Source: an uncultured Clostridia bacterium (GTDB lineage: Bacteria > Bacillota > Clostridia > Peptostreptococcales > Anaerovoracaceae). From it: 64,000 nucleotides of DNA. The translations under genes were made by a program, and so were the position numbers. The notes beneath the pieces are model-generated. The model saw nothing but the letters and a program-made list of their open reading frames with translations. It was not told the origin of the DNA and did not search any database. The number at the start of each line of letters is the position of its first letter. The first letter of the stretch is position 1. Location: NCBI GenBank assembly GCA_934271235.1, contig CAKQQT010000003.1, positions 97,400 to 161,399 on the forward strand. The letters are read 5' to 3'. This document shows positions 54,979 through 63,313 of the stretch, piece by piece.

Positions 54979-56154
54979 ATGAGAAGTAAGAAAGTTGCAG
55001 AGCGTTACCGCATTTCCAAACAGACCGCCATGGGAGCTTCCGATGAAGCTGCAAAGCAATATGACGATTGCATTGATCTGAGTCTGGGGGATCCGGATTT
55101 CACAACTCCGGAACCGATTATTGCGCAGGCCTTTGCTGATGCAAGGGCCGGGCACACCAAATATACGGATTTTCGCGGCGATCCGCAGCTGCGTGAAGAG
55201 ATCCGAAAGTTCTACGCGGAAGAATATCAGATCCCGCTTTCGGATGAGGAGATCTTTGTAACAGCCTCCGGCTGTCTCGGTATGTATCTGGCGTTAGAAG
55301 CAATTCTAAACGACGGGGACGAGGTGATCCTTCAAGCGCCTTACTTCACGCCTTATCCGCAGCAGGTTACACTGGCACGCGGTGTTCCAATAGAACTGCC
55401 AACCTACGAAGAAGAAGATTTTCAGATCAACATTACCAGACTGGAATCCTTGATCACGCCAAAGACCAAAGCTCTGGTTCTCAATTCACCCTCGAATCCG
55501 ACCGGTATGTGTCTCAGTATGGATACCCTGCAGAGAATTTCGGAAGTCGTTATCAAACACGACCTGCTTGTGATCGCGGACGATATTTACACCGCTTTCA
55601 GCTATGAGCAGCCGTTCCGTCCGCTCTTGGGTATAGACGGCATGCGGGAGCGAACGATTGTCATCAACTCTTTTTCTAAGAATTTTGCGATGACCGGCTG
55701 GCGGATCGGCAATCTGATCGCTCCGAAAGAAATCATTGATGTCGTGCAGGAGATCAACGAAAATGTAGTGTTTACCGCTCCATCGATCTCGCAGCGCGCT
55801 GCCATCTTTGCTCTGCAGCACCATAAAGAACTGGAATCGGAAGTCCGTGAAATTTTTCGTGAGCGCATGTTCTTTGCCGCTGAGCAGATTCAGGAAACTC
55901 CGAATATGAGTATCCTTTATCCGCCAAAGGGCAGCATCTATCTTTTTATCAATATCAAGCGCACCGGCCTTTCTTCCGAAGAAGTCTGTGCCAGAATTTT
56001 GGAACAGGCTCATGTTCTGTTTCTCCCCGGAAACTGCTTTGGCGCATGCGGTGAGGGCTATATCCGTATGGCCTGTACGGTTTCTGTCGATAGAATCGCA
56101 GAAGCGTTTCGGCGAATCAAGAAAATGCCGCTATTTCAAACGCTGCAGAACTAA
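54979..56154 (+). CDS. Class I/II aminotransferase, paralogue of 46277-47443
   Basis: 391 residues; the ATG directly follows the symporter's TAA. PLP lysine in NSFSKNFAMTGWRIG, cofactor region in NSPSNPTGM, arginine in GYIRMACT. Long identical stretches (DGDEVILQ, YFTPYPQQV, YEEEDFQIN) show a recent common origin with the aminotransferase at the far end of the divergent operon. Last gene of its operon. Confidence 0.92.
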   Translation: MRSKKVAERYRISKQTAMGASDEAAKQYDDCIDLSLGDPDFTTPEPIIAQAFADARAGHTKYTDFRGDPQLREEIRKFYAEEYQIPLSDEEIFVTASGCLGMYLALEAILNDGDEVILQAPYFTPYPQQVTLARGVPIELPTYEEEDFQINITRLESLITPKTKALVLNSPSNPTGMCLSMDTLQRISEVVIKHDLLVIADDIYTAFSYEQPFRPLLGIDGMRERTIVINSFSKNFAMTGWRIGNLIAPKEIIDVVQEINENVVFTAPSISQRAAIFALQHHKELESEVREIFRERMFFAAEQIQETPNMSILYPPKGSIYLFINIKRTGLSSEEVCARILEQAHVLFLPGNCFGACGEGYIRMACTVSVDRIAEAFRRIKKMPLFQTLQN

Positions 56155-56193
56155 AAAACGATGTTTTGATTTTACCTAAATCACAATATTAAT

Positions 56194-56224
56194 GAACCCC
56201 ACGATATGCCATATCGTGGGGTTC
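56194..56224 (+). terminator. Inverted repeat between convergent operons
   Basis: Arms GAACCCCACGATAT and ATATCGTGGGGTTC around GCC. Only weakly followed by T on either strand, but it sits between convergent genes and can stop both. Confidence 0.6.
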
Positions 56225-56239
56225 GTTTACTGCGTAAGT

Positions 56240-56641
56240 TTACTTCCCTTCCGCTTCCATCAGCTTGTCTATCAGCTCGATGGATTCCAGGATCAGGCCG
56301 TCGCAGTGTGCCTTTTTGTTTCCGCCTTTTTCCATGTTCGCTTTGAGCAGGTCGGCGCAGCAGAGCATACCGTCATGCTTTTGGGCAAACGCTGTCTGAA
56401 ACTGTTGGACAGATGCCGCGTCAGTGATGCCGGCTGCGCCAAGTACCATCAGAGCCGCGGTCACAGCGCCACACACGCTGCCGCGTTTCATGCCGCCGCC
56501 AAAATTCGCGGCGATGGCTACTGCCTGCTCCTCTGAAAGTCCCAGCTCTGCAGCGTAAACCCGCAGGATCGTTTGCGCGCAATTACCGGCAGGCGGCACC
56601 TGCGCGCGAAGTGCTTTCGCTTTTTCGATGTGTTGATTCAT
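56240..56641 (-). CDS. C_GCAxxG_C_C family redox-type protein
   Basis: 133 residues with the family pattern NCAQ ... GSVCGAVTAALMVLG ... MLCC ... HCDG. These proteins probably bind a cofactor or carry redox cysteines; function is not established. AAGGA precedes the ATG. It follows pyrI by about 48 nt and may ride on the pyr transcript. Confidence 0.88.
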   Translation of the reverse strand: MNQHIEKAKALRAQVPPAGNCAQTILRVYAAELGLSEEQAVAIAANFGGGMKRGSVCGAVTAALMVLGAAGITDAASVQQFQTAFAQKHDGMLCCADLLKANMEKGGNKKAHCDGLILESIELIDKLMEAEGK

Positions 56642-56689
56642 ATCTTTTCCTTTTTCGTTTTGGGGCGATTCCTCTGTACGCTCGCTCTC

Positions 56690-57112
56690 CTATTTTACCC
56701 GGTGCTCCGCGTCGCAGTAGATGCAGCGATATGCCTTTTTGCTGCGGTCTGTGAGGCGGAAGGTGTGGACGATCTCCTGCTCGACAGTGGTGATACAGCG
56801 CGGGTTCTTGCACTTGATCACGTTGCGCAGGGTCTGCGGCAGCTCGAGGTGCAGCTTCTTTTCCAGCTGACCGTCTTTGACCAGATTGACAGTGATGTTG
56901 CTGTCGATGTAGCCGAGCACGTCGAGGTCGATATCGATACGGTCATCGATCTTGATGATGTCCTTCTTGCCATATTTCGCGCTGTCCGCGTTCTGAATGA
57001 CCGCGACACAGTTATCCACCTTGTCAAGCCCCAAAAGTTCATATACCATCATACTCTTGCCCGCCTTGATATGGTCGAGCACGATTCCGTTTTTCACGCC
57101 ATCTATATTCAT
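56690..57112 (-). CDS. pyrI: Aspartate carbamoyltransferase regulatory subunit
   Basis: 140 residues from the ATG at 57112 (GGAGG, spacing six); the longer frame is not needed. The nucleotide-binding domain is N-terminal, and the zinc site near the C-terminus shows CKNPRC ... CIYC. PyrI binds CTP/ATP and assembles with PyrB to make allosteric ATCase. It follows pyrB by about 100 nt. Confidence 0.95.
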   Translation of the reverse strand: MNIDGVKNGIVLDHIKAGKSMMVYELLGLDKVDNCVAVIQNADSAKYGKKDIIKIDDRIDIDLDVLGYIDSNITVNLVKDGQLEKKLHLELPQTLRNVIKCKNPRCITTVEQEIVHTFRLTDRSKKAYRCIYCDAEHRVK

Positions 57113-57210
57113 AATTTGCCTCCGTTCTGATTCACATAGTTCATTTACCCAAGAAAATATCTTCGCATGGTTCTTGCGGCTTGCCGCACGTTTTGCGCGC
57201 ACACCGCCCC

Positions 57211-58140
57211 TTATGCCTCTCTCTTGATGCCGAGCAGGAAAAGGATCAGTGCCATGCGGATGTGCTTACCGCAGAGTGCCTGGAAGAAATAGCAGGCGCG
57301 CGGATCGTCATCGACTTCGACCGAGATCTCGTTGACACGCGGCAGCGGATGCATGATCGTCAGGTCTTCCTTGGCTGTCTCCAGTTTTTCGAGATTCAAG
57401 ATGTAGCTGTCCTTGAGTCTGACATAATCCTCTTCATTGAAGAAACGCTCTTTCTGTACGCGGGTCATGTAGAGAATGTCGAGCTCCGGCATTGCCTCTT
57501 CGAGAGACTCCACCTCTTTCCACTCCGCGCCTGCCGCGTCCATCTTTTCCTTGACGTAATCCGGCACCTGCAGCTCCTGCGGAGAGATCAGCACGAAGCG
57601 AATGCCCTCGTAGCGCAGCATCGCCTCGATGAGGGAATGTACGGTACGGCCGAATTTGAGGTCGCCGCAAAGACCGATGGTCATGTCGGACAGACGGCCT
57701 TTTTTGCGTTTGATGGTCAAGAGGTCGGTCAGGGTCTGCGTCGGGTGAAAATGTCCGCCGTCGCCGCCGTTGATGATCGGTACGGTCGTGCGCTGTGCCG
57801 CCACGATCGGCGCGCCCTCCTTCGGGTGGCGCATGGCGATGATATCCGCGTAGCAGCCGACGGTGCGTACCGTATCACTCACGCTTTCGCCCTTGGCCGC
57901 GGAACTGGAATTTGCCTCTGAGAAGCCCAGTACGCTGCCGCCGAGCTCCAGCATCGCTGCCTCAAAGCTCAATCTGGTTCTGGTGCTCGGTTCGAAGAAC
58001 AGCGTCGCCAGCTTCTTGTGCGCGCAGATATCCTCATACGCGCTGTGATTCGCGACAATATCATCGGCCACCGCGATCAGTCGGTCGATTTCCTCTACTG
58101 TCAGGTCGGTAATGTTGATCAGGTTTCTGATTTCACTCAT
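57211..58140 (-). CDS. pyrB: Aspartate carbamoyltransferase catalytic subunit
   Basis: 309 residues. Carbamoyl-phosphate site [12 protein letters not shown] at about 52-63, second motif HPLPRVNEI at about 265. Condenses carbamoyl phosphate and aspartate. The ATG follows the pyrE stop directly, with the AGGAG inside the end of pyrE, so the two are coupled. With pyrI it should form the allosteric enzyme. Confidence 0.97.
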   Translation of the reverse strand: MSEIRNLINITDLTVEEIDRLIAVADDIVANHSAYEDICAHKKLATLFFEPSTRTRLSFEAAMLELGGSVLGFSEANSSSAAKGESVSDTVRTVGCYADIIAMRHPKEGAPIVAAQRTTVPIINGGDGGHFHPTQTLTDLLTIKRKKGRLSDMTIGLCGDLKFGRTVHSLIEAMLRYEGIRFVLISPQELQVPDYVKEKMDAAGAEWKEVESLEEAMPELDILYMTRVQKERFFNEEDYVRLKDSYILNLEKLETAKEDLTIMHPLPRVNEISVEVDDDPRACYFFQALCGKHIRMALILFLLGIKREA

Positions 58141-58785
58141 TTATTTATCTCCTCTCATCCATCCTTCATCGGAAGGGTTATCTCTGAACTTTAAGATTTT
58201 TTCCTTGTCCTCCGGCCGAATATAGCCGCTTGCCGCCGCAACCTCCACAAGCGCGTCAAGGTCGCACAGGCTGACATTCTTCACGTTGTTTGCTGCCAGG
58301 CGGCCAAGCCCCTTTTGCATACCATAGGTGAAGATGCTGACAATGCCGAGCACCTCCGCGCCTGCTTCCCGCAGCACCTTGACGGTATCGACAGCGGATC
58401 CTGCGGTAGAGATCAGATCTTCGACAACCACCACCTTCTGTCCCGGGATCAGCTTTCCTTCGATCTGGTTGGTGCGTCCGTGATCCTTCGCGGAACCTCT
58501 GACATAGCCCATCGGCAGATCCATCAGATGTCCGACGATCGCCGCATGCGCGATGCCGGCCGTACTGGTGCCCATCAGCACCTCACAGTCCGGATAATTC
58601 GCGCGGATCAGCTGCACCAGACCGTTCTCGATCATCGTGCGCACATCCGGCGCGGTCAGCGTCAGGCGGTTATCGCAGTAAATCGGGCTTTTGATGCCGC
58701 TTGCCCAGGTGAACGGCTCTTCCGGTCTTAAAAAGACGGCCTCGATCGACAAGAGGCCTTTAGCGATTTCTTGTTTCAAATCCAT
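58141..58785 (-). CDS. pyrE: Orotate phosphoribosyltransferase
   Basis: 214 residues; I use the ATG at 58785 ([10 protein letters not shown]) because GGAG is seven bases before it, whereas the ATG at 58791 is too close. The PRPP-binding motif is [15 protein letters not shown], and the orotate-side loop is [16 protein letters not shown]. Makes OMP from orotate. About 106 nt separate it from pyrF, a gap with a possible stem but no clear element. Confidence 0.96.
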   Translation of the reverse strand: MDLKQEIAKGLLSIEAVFLRPEEPFTWASGIKSPIYCDNRLTLTAPDVRTMIENGLVQLIRANYPDCEVLMGTSTAGIAHAAIVGHLMDLPMGYVRGSAKDHGRTNQIEGKLIPGQKVVVVEDLISTAGSAVDTVKVLREAGAEVLGIVSIFTYGMQKGLGRLAANNVKNVSLCDLDALVEVAAASGYIRPEDKEKILKFRDNPSDEGWMRGDK

Positions 58786-58891
58786 TTTCATTCTCCTTTC
58801 CCATCTATCTCAATACAATTTCTATCTGTCTATCATATCATTCTTGCACGCTGTTTGCAGTCGCTGTCTGCTGCACTGATGCACGATCGGT

Positions 58892-59590
58892 CTAGCCGAC
58901 AAATTCGCGCACGCATCTGCGGTAGGCTGCCACCGGGTCGGCGGCCTGTGTGATCGGACGGCCGACCACGATGTAGTCGGAGCCGATCTCCTTGGCGCGG
59001 GCCGGAGTCGTAATGCGTACCTGATCGCCTGCCTCGCCGTCCGCAAAACGCACGCCCGGCGTCACTGTCAGGAAATCTCTGCCGCAGGTCTCATGCACCC
59101 GCGCGGCCTCCAGCGGTGAGCAGACCACGCCGTCCAGCCCGGCTTTTTTGGCGTTGGCTGCATAGTGATCGACCACCTGCTCCAGCGGCTTTTCGATCCA
59201 CAGATCTTCTTCCATGCGCTTTTGGTCGGTGGACGTCAGCTGCGTGACCGCGATCAGCAGCGGCCGACTGCCGTCCTCGCGCGTCAGGCCCTCGAGCGCG
59301 GCCTCCATCATCGCGATGGTGCCGCCCGCGTGCAGGTTGCACATATCCACGTCCAGTCCGGAGAGGACTTTCATGGCTTTTTTGACCGTATTCGGTATGT
59401 CGTGCAGCTTCAGATCCAGGAAGATCCGATGTCCTCTGGCTTTGATCTCCCGAACGATCTGCGGTCCCTCGGCATAAAAAAGCTCCATGCCGATCTTGAC
59501 GTAAGGTTTTTCTTCGGTGAACTGATCCAAAAAGCGGAACGTCTCCGCCGCGGACGCAAAGTCACACGCAATGATCACATCTTTTCCCAT
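58892..59590 (-). CDS. pyrF: Orotidine-5'-phosphate decarboxylase
   Basis: 232 residues from the ATG at 59590 (GGAGG, spacing eight). Active-site motif DLKLHDIPNTV with the catalytic Asp-Lys-Asp array, and the phosphate loop VGRPIT near the C-terminus. Starts one base after the pyrD stop. Converts OMP to UMP. Confidence 0.96.
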   Translation of the reverse strand: MGKDVIIACDFASAAETFRFLDQFTEEKPYVKIGMELFYAEGPQIVREIKARGHRIFLDLKLHDIPNTVKKAMKVLSGLDVDMCNLHAGGTIAMMEAALEGLTREDGSRPLLIAVTQLTSTDQKRMEEDLWIEKPLEQVVDHYAANAKKAGLDGVVCSPLEAARVHETCGRDFLTVTPGVRFADGEAGDQVRITTPARAKEIGSDYIVVGRPITQAADPVAAYRRCVREFVG

Positions 59591-59591
59591 A

Positions 59592-60515
59592 TCAATGTCC
59601 TCCCCCAATAATTTCTTCTATATTAGTAATTCCATATTGTTCGCAGGCGGCCGGCAATGCCTCGATGATCTGCCTGCAGGCAAACGGGTCGACGAGGTTT
59701 GCGGCGCCGATCTCGACGGCCGCCGCGCCGGCCATCATCATTTCGATGACTTCTTCCGCGCTGCTGACGCCGCCCATGCCGACGATCGGGATCTTAACGG
59801 CCTCATAGACCTGCCATACCATGCGCAGCGCGACCGGCAGGATCGCGTGCCCCGAGAAGCCACCCATCTTGTTGGCGATCACCGGCTTTTTGGTCTTGAG
59901 GTCGATGCGCATCCCGAGCAGGGTGTTGATCAGGCTGATGCCGTCTGCCCCTGCCGCTTCGCAGGCTTTGGCGATCTCGGTAATGTCCGTCACGTTCGGT
60001 GAAAGCTTGAGCAGCAGCGGTTTGTCGGTCGCTTTGCGGACCGCCGCGGTCACTTCTGCCGCGGCCTGCGCGCTGGTGCCGAAGGCCATGCCGCCGCCGT
60101 GCACGTTCGGGCAGCTGATGTTGATCTCGTACCAGCCGATCTGACTGCTTGCTGCTTCATCCGCTTCGAATTTCGCGACCGTCTCGACATAGTCGCTGAC
60201 AGAAAAGCCGCTGACGTTCGCCATGACCGGTTTCCTGAATATCTCACGCAGTGCCGGCAGTTCCTCGCGGATCACCGCCTCCACGCCCGGATTCTGCAGG
60301 CCGACGGCGTTGATCATCCCGTCCGGGCACTCCGCGATGCGCGGCGTCGGATTGCCGAAGCGCGGCTCCAAGGTCGTTCCCTTAAAGGAAAACGTCCCCA
60401 AACAGTTGATATCATAAAGTTCTGCGTATTCTCTGCCGTAACCGAAGGTACCGCTGGCCGGGATCACCGGATTGTCGAGCTCGATGCCGCAGAGTTTCAC
60501 TTTCAGGTTTACCAT
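59592..60515 (-). CDS. pyrD: Dihydroorotate dehydrogenase B, catalytic subunit
   Basis: 307 residues from the ATG at 60515 (GGAGG, spacing seven), overlapping pyrK by seven bases; the open frame upstream is a shadow of pyrK. FMN-binding barrel of class 1B: IPASGTFGYG at the start, NISCPNVHGGG with the substrate Asn/Cys loop, and VGMGGVSSAEE near the phosphate site. Works with PyrK to pass electrons to NAD. Confidence 0.96.
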   Translation of the reverse strand: MVNLKVKLCGIELDNPVIPASGTFGYGREYAELYDINCLGTFSFKGTTLEPRFGNPTPRIAECPDGMINAVGLQNPGVEAVIREELPALREIFRKPVMANVSGFSVSDYVETVAKFEADEAASSQIGWYEINISCPNVHGGGMAFGTSAQAAAEVTAAVRKATDKPLLLKLSPNVTDITEIAKACEAAGADGISLINTLLGMRIDLKTKKPVIANKMGGFSGHAILPVALRMVWQVYEAVKIPIVGMGGVSSAEEVIEMMMAGAAAVEIGAANLVDPFACRQIIEALPAACEQYGITNIEEIIGGGH

Positions 60516-61303
60516 AGGATCTCCTCCCTTTCCAGCACCGGACCGTCTTTGCAGATTCGCTTGCTGCCGTATCTGGTCTTGCAGGAACAGCCCATGCAGG
60601 CACCGAATCCGCAGCCCATGCGCTCCTCGAAGCTGTACTGTCCGGAAGTTTTGGCGATGCGTTCGATCGCCCGGAACATCGCTTCCGGTCCGCAAGTGTA
60701 AAAATAGCTGTAATCCAGCTCCGCGAGGACGTCAGTCACGAAACCTTTCGTGCCTGCGGATCCGTCCGCGGTCGCAAGGAGCACTTCCGCCCCGGCTGCT
60801 GCAAACTCTTCCTGATAGAAAATTTCTTCTTTCGTGTTGAATCCCAGGATCACGCGGATCTTGTCCGCTCCGGCAGTCTCGCCGTCTGCCGATTCGTCTC
60901 CTGTGCAAGCTTCAGCCGCATCCGCCGCGCGCTGCCGGTTCAGGGCCTTGAGCAGTCCGTACAGCGGCGGGATCCCTACGCCCCCGCCGATCAGCACCGG
61001 GCTTGCGCCTGCTTTGCTGACGTCATAGCCGTTGCCTAGCCCGGTCAGCACGTCCAGCGTTTGTCCCGGCTGCATCGCGGCCATCGCCTGCGTCCCCTTG
61101 CCGACGATCTTGTAAAGGATCTTGATCTCTTTATCGTCGTAATCGCAGACCGAGATCGGCCGCCGCAGGAAGAAGCCGTCCAGCTTGATGTTGATAAACT
61201 GGCCCGGCCTCTGGCAGGCTGAAGTATCGCCCGCCAATACCATTTCGCAGACGGTCTGCGTCAGTTTGCGGTTTGATTGGATCGTGAACATACCTTGTTT
61301 CAT
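60509..61303 (-). CDS. pyrK: Dihydroorotate dehydrogenase B, electron-transfer subunit
   Basis: 264 residues. FAD-binding (RPISVCDYD), NAD-binding (VLIGGGVGIPPLYGL) and the C-terminal 2Fe-2S cysteines (CGFGACMGCSC plus a later C). A short low-complexity insertion (residues about 130-150, rich in Ala, Glu and Gly) lies between the NAD motifs and is unusual for the family. Five bases after pyrC. Confidence 0.95.
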   Translation of the reverse strand: MKQGMFTIQSNRKLTQTVCEMVLAGDTSACQRPGQFINIKLDGFFLRRPISVCDYDDKEIKILYKIVGKGTQAMAAMQPGQTLDVLTGLGNGYDVSKAGASPVLIGGGVGIPPLYGLLKALNRQRAADAAEACTGDESADGETAGADKIRVILGFNTKEEIFYQEEFAAAGAEVLLATADGSAGTKGFVTDVLAELDYSYFYTCGPEAMFRAIERIAKTSGQYSFEERMGCGFGACMGCSCKTRYGSKRICKDGPVLEREEILW

Positions 61304-61308
61304 TTTTT

Positions 61309-62541
61309 TTAAACCCCTTTATCTTCCCAGACGGTCTTGCCGCCCAGCACATTGCGCACACATTTGCCGTAGACGTGTTCGCCTGCGAACGGTGTGGCTC
61401 TGCCCTTGGAATAAAATGTTTCCGGATCGATCTCATAAGCCTGCGTCAGATCCCAGACTACATAGTCGCCTGCTGCTTCCGCGTCCGGCAGGCCGAAGCG
61501 CCGGCGCGGGACGACCGCCATCAGTTCGACCAGGCGGTCGAGACTAAGAACGCCGGCGCGCACCAGTTTCGTATACAGCAGCGGGAAGGCGGTTTCCAGT
61601 CCGACGATCCCCATCGCGCTGCCTGCAAGGCCTTTGGCCTTTTCCTCCCGGCTGTGCGGTGCGTGGTCGGTGGCGATCATATCGATGGTGCCATCGAGCA
61701 CGCCCTGCAACAGGGCTTCTTGGTCTTCCCGGCTGCGGATCGGCGGATTCATCTTGAACCTGCCGTCTTCTTGTAAGTCCTCATCGCAAAGAAGCAGGTA
61801 ATGCGGCGCGGTCTCACAGCTCACATCGAGTCCGCTCGCTTTGGCCTCCGCGATCAGCGCCACGCTTTCCTTCGTGGAAATGTGGCAGACGTGGTATTTG
61901 CATCCGGTCTCTTTGACCAGCGCAAGATCTCTTTGGACCGGCCGCCATTCGCTCTCGGAGGAGATTCCCTTGTGTCCATGTCTGCGGGCATAGCTGCCGT
62001 CGTGAATATAGCCGCCGTTTCGCAAGGTCAGATCCTCGCAGTGTGCCACGATCGGCAGGTCCAGCTGTCTTGCGATGCGCATCGCTTCTTTCATCAGAGC
62101 CGGGTCGTTCAGCCCAACCCCGTCGTCACTGAAGCCGATCACATAAGGCGCCATCGCCGCAAGATCCGCCAGCTTTTCACCTTTTTCCCCGATGGTGATT
62201 GCTCCGTACGGCCGCACATCGATACGCGCGTCTCTTTGGATGATCTCCCTTTGGACGTTGAGATTTTCCAAGGTATCCGGCACCGGATCGAGATTCGGCA
62301 TCGCAAAGATGTGGCCGTAGCCGGAGGCTGCCGCCGCCGTCGTGCCGCTCAAGATGGTTTCCTTATAAAAAAATCCCGGCTCTCTCAGATGTACATGCAC
62401 ATCCACAAAAGAGGGGATCGTCAAAAATGATTCTTTGGATGAATCGCGAAATACGCCCTCGCCGCGGGCCGCAGACTCCGCCGCAAAAGCATTTTTTCCT
62501 TTCGGTTTGTTGTTTGGAAGCTGGTATCTGCTGTCTTTCAT
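61309..62541 (-). CDS. pyrC: Dihydroorotase
   Basis: 410 residues, type I class. Metal ligands DVHVHLREPG, HCED, HVCHIS and ATDHAPHS are present, and the bridging Lys is in YKETI. The usual N-terminal strand with an NGRVID-like motif is missing; the protein starts with a polar 30-residue piece before the first metal motif, which may be a lineage feature. First gene of the operon; GGAG precedes the ATG with a spacing of seven. Confidence 0.93.
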   Translation of the reverse strand: MKDSRYQLPNNKPKGKNAFAAESAARGEGVFRDSSKESFLTIPSFVDVHVHLREPGFFYKETILSGTTAAAASGYGHIFAMPNLDPVPDTLENLNVQREIIQRDARIDVRPYGAITIGEKGEKLADLAAMAPYVIGFSDDGVGLNDPALMKEAMRIARQLDLPIVAHCEDLTLRNGGYIHDGSYARRHGHKGISSESEWRPVQRDLALVKETGCKYHVCHISTKESVALIAEAKASGLDVSCETAPHYLLLCDEDLQEDGRFKMNPPIRSREDQEALLQGVLDGTIDMIATDHAPHSREEKAKGLAGSAMGIVGLETAFPLLYTKLVRAGVLSLDRLVELMAVVPRRRFGLPDAEAAGDYVVWDLTQAYEIDPETFYSKGRATPFAGEHVYGKCVRNVLGGKTVWEDKGV

Positions 62542-62605
62542 GGTCGTTCTCCGTCATTCTTCGTGATGTTCTCCGCTATGATGCCAGAAACGCTTTGCAC
62601 ACTAC

Positions 62606-62667
62606 AAAAAAACTGCCGTGGCGGCAGGTTACAGATCAAATTGCAGGAAACAGAAGCCTCTCTCCGA
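62606..62667 (-). promoter_or_regulatory. PyrR-type attenuator in the pyr leader
   Basis: On minus a terminator stem CTGCCG/CGGCAG (62627-62613) with seven T follows, about 65 nt before pyrC. Upstream, GGAGAGAGGCTTC (62667-62655) matches the PyrR binding-loop consensus GnGAGGY. UMP-bound PyrR would free the terminator and stop transcription. Confidence 0.7.
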
Positions 62668-62822
62668 ACTCTTTTTTTATCATCTTTCACAGATTCCGCA
62701 TATCCCACATATCCCATATGCTTCTATATGCAAAATCCGCAGAGTCCTTCCGCTTCTCTTTCTTCCTTATGTCCACCTTGCCGACATCTCTGTATCGTGC
62801 TTAAAGATTTCTTTCGTTTGAG

Positions 62823-62852
62823 ATTCTACCACACAAATGCCGTCGGTGTCAA
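62823..62852 (-). promoter_or_regulatory. Promoter of the pyr operon
   Basis: TTGACA (62852-62847), 18 bp, TAGAAT (62828-62823) on minus. The leader to pyrC is about 275 nt, enough for the attenuator. Confidence 0.8.
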
Positions 62853-63313
62853 GAAAAAAATTCCGCAAACCATTCACGCGGGCCATCACGCAAAAAGACC
62901 CCATGCAGCCGCCGGATCTTCCGCTGAAAGAGCCCGGTTCAGCCTCCAGATCCTCTGCTGGCAAAACCGGATGCATAATGTACTGCTTTTCAGCGGTTTT
63001 TAGAAAAACTGCACGCGGCAGGAGAAAACGAATGGACTATTTTTACAAATATAGAAAGAATTTATTGTCGCCGAAGAACTTCCGGTGAACCTCTGGTGGG
63101 CCTCTTTTGTCTTCTTTTGTCGAACCTTGTCGAAAATGCTCGATACGTGTCACTGCAAATGCGCAGCAGAAACTTCTCAGTCCGACTCCCCTTGAAAAAA
63201 ATGCAAAAAAAGTATGAAAATGTACTGAGTCAAGCGAAAATCGCCACACAAGGCTGTGCAGATTTTGAAAAAAGGGCGCTTAGGCAGTACATTATACATA
63301 CTTTTTGCTGACC
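62853..63313. other. Intergenic region between pyr promoter and CRISPR array
   Basis: No credible gene. It contains an imperfect inverted pair with the core GCAGTACATTAT at 62969-62986 (reverse) and 63284-63301. The right end runs directly into the degenerate last CRISPR repeat. Confidence 0.5.

Noticed and set aside
58786..58891. Internal promoter between pyrF and pyrE
   Set aside because: A TATGAT is present but no -35 at a usable distance; the gap is small and the genes are collinear.
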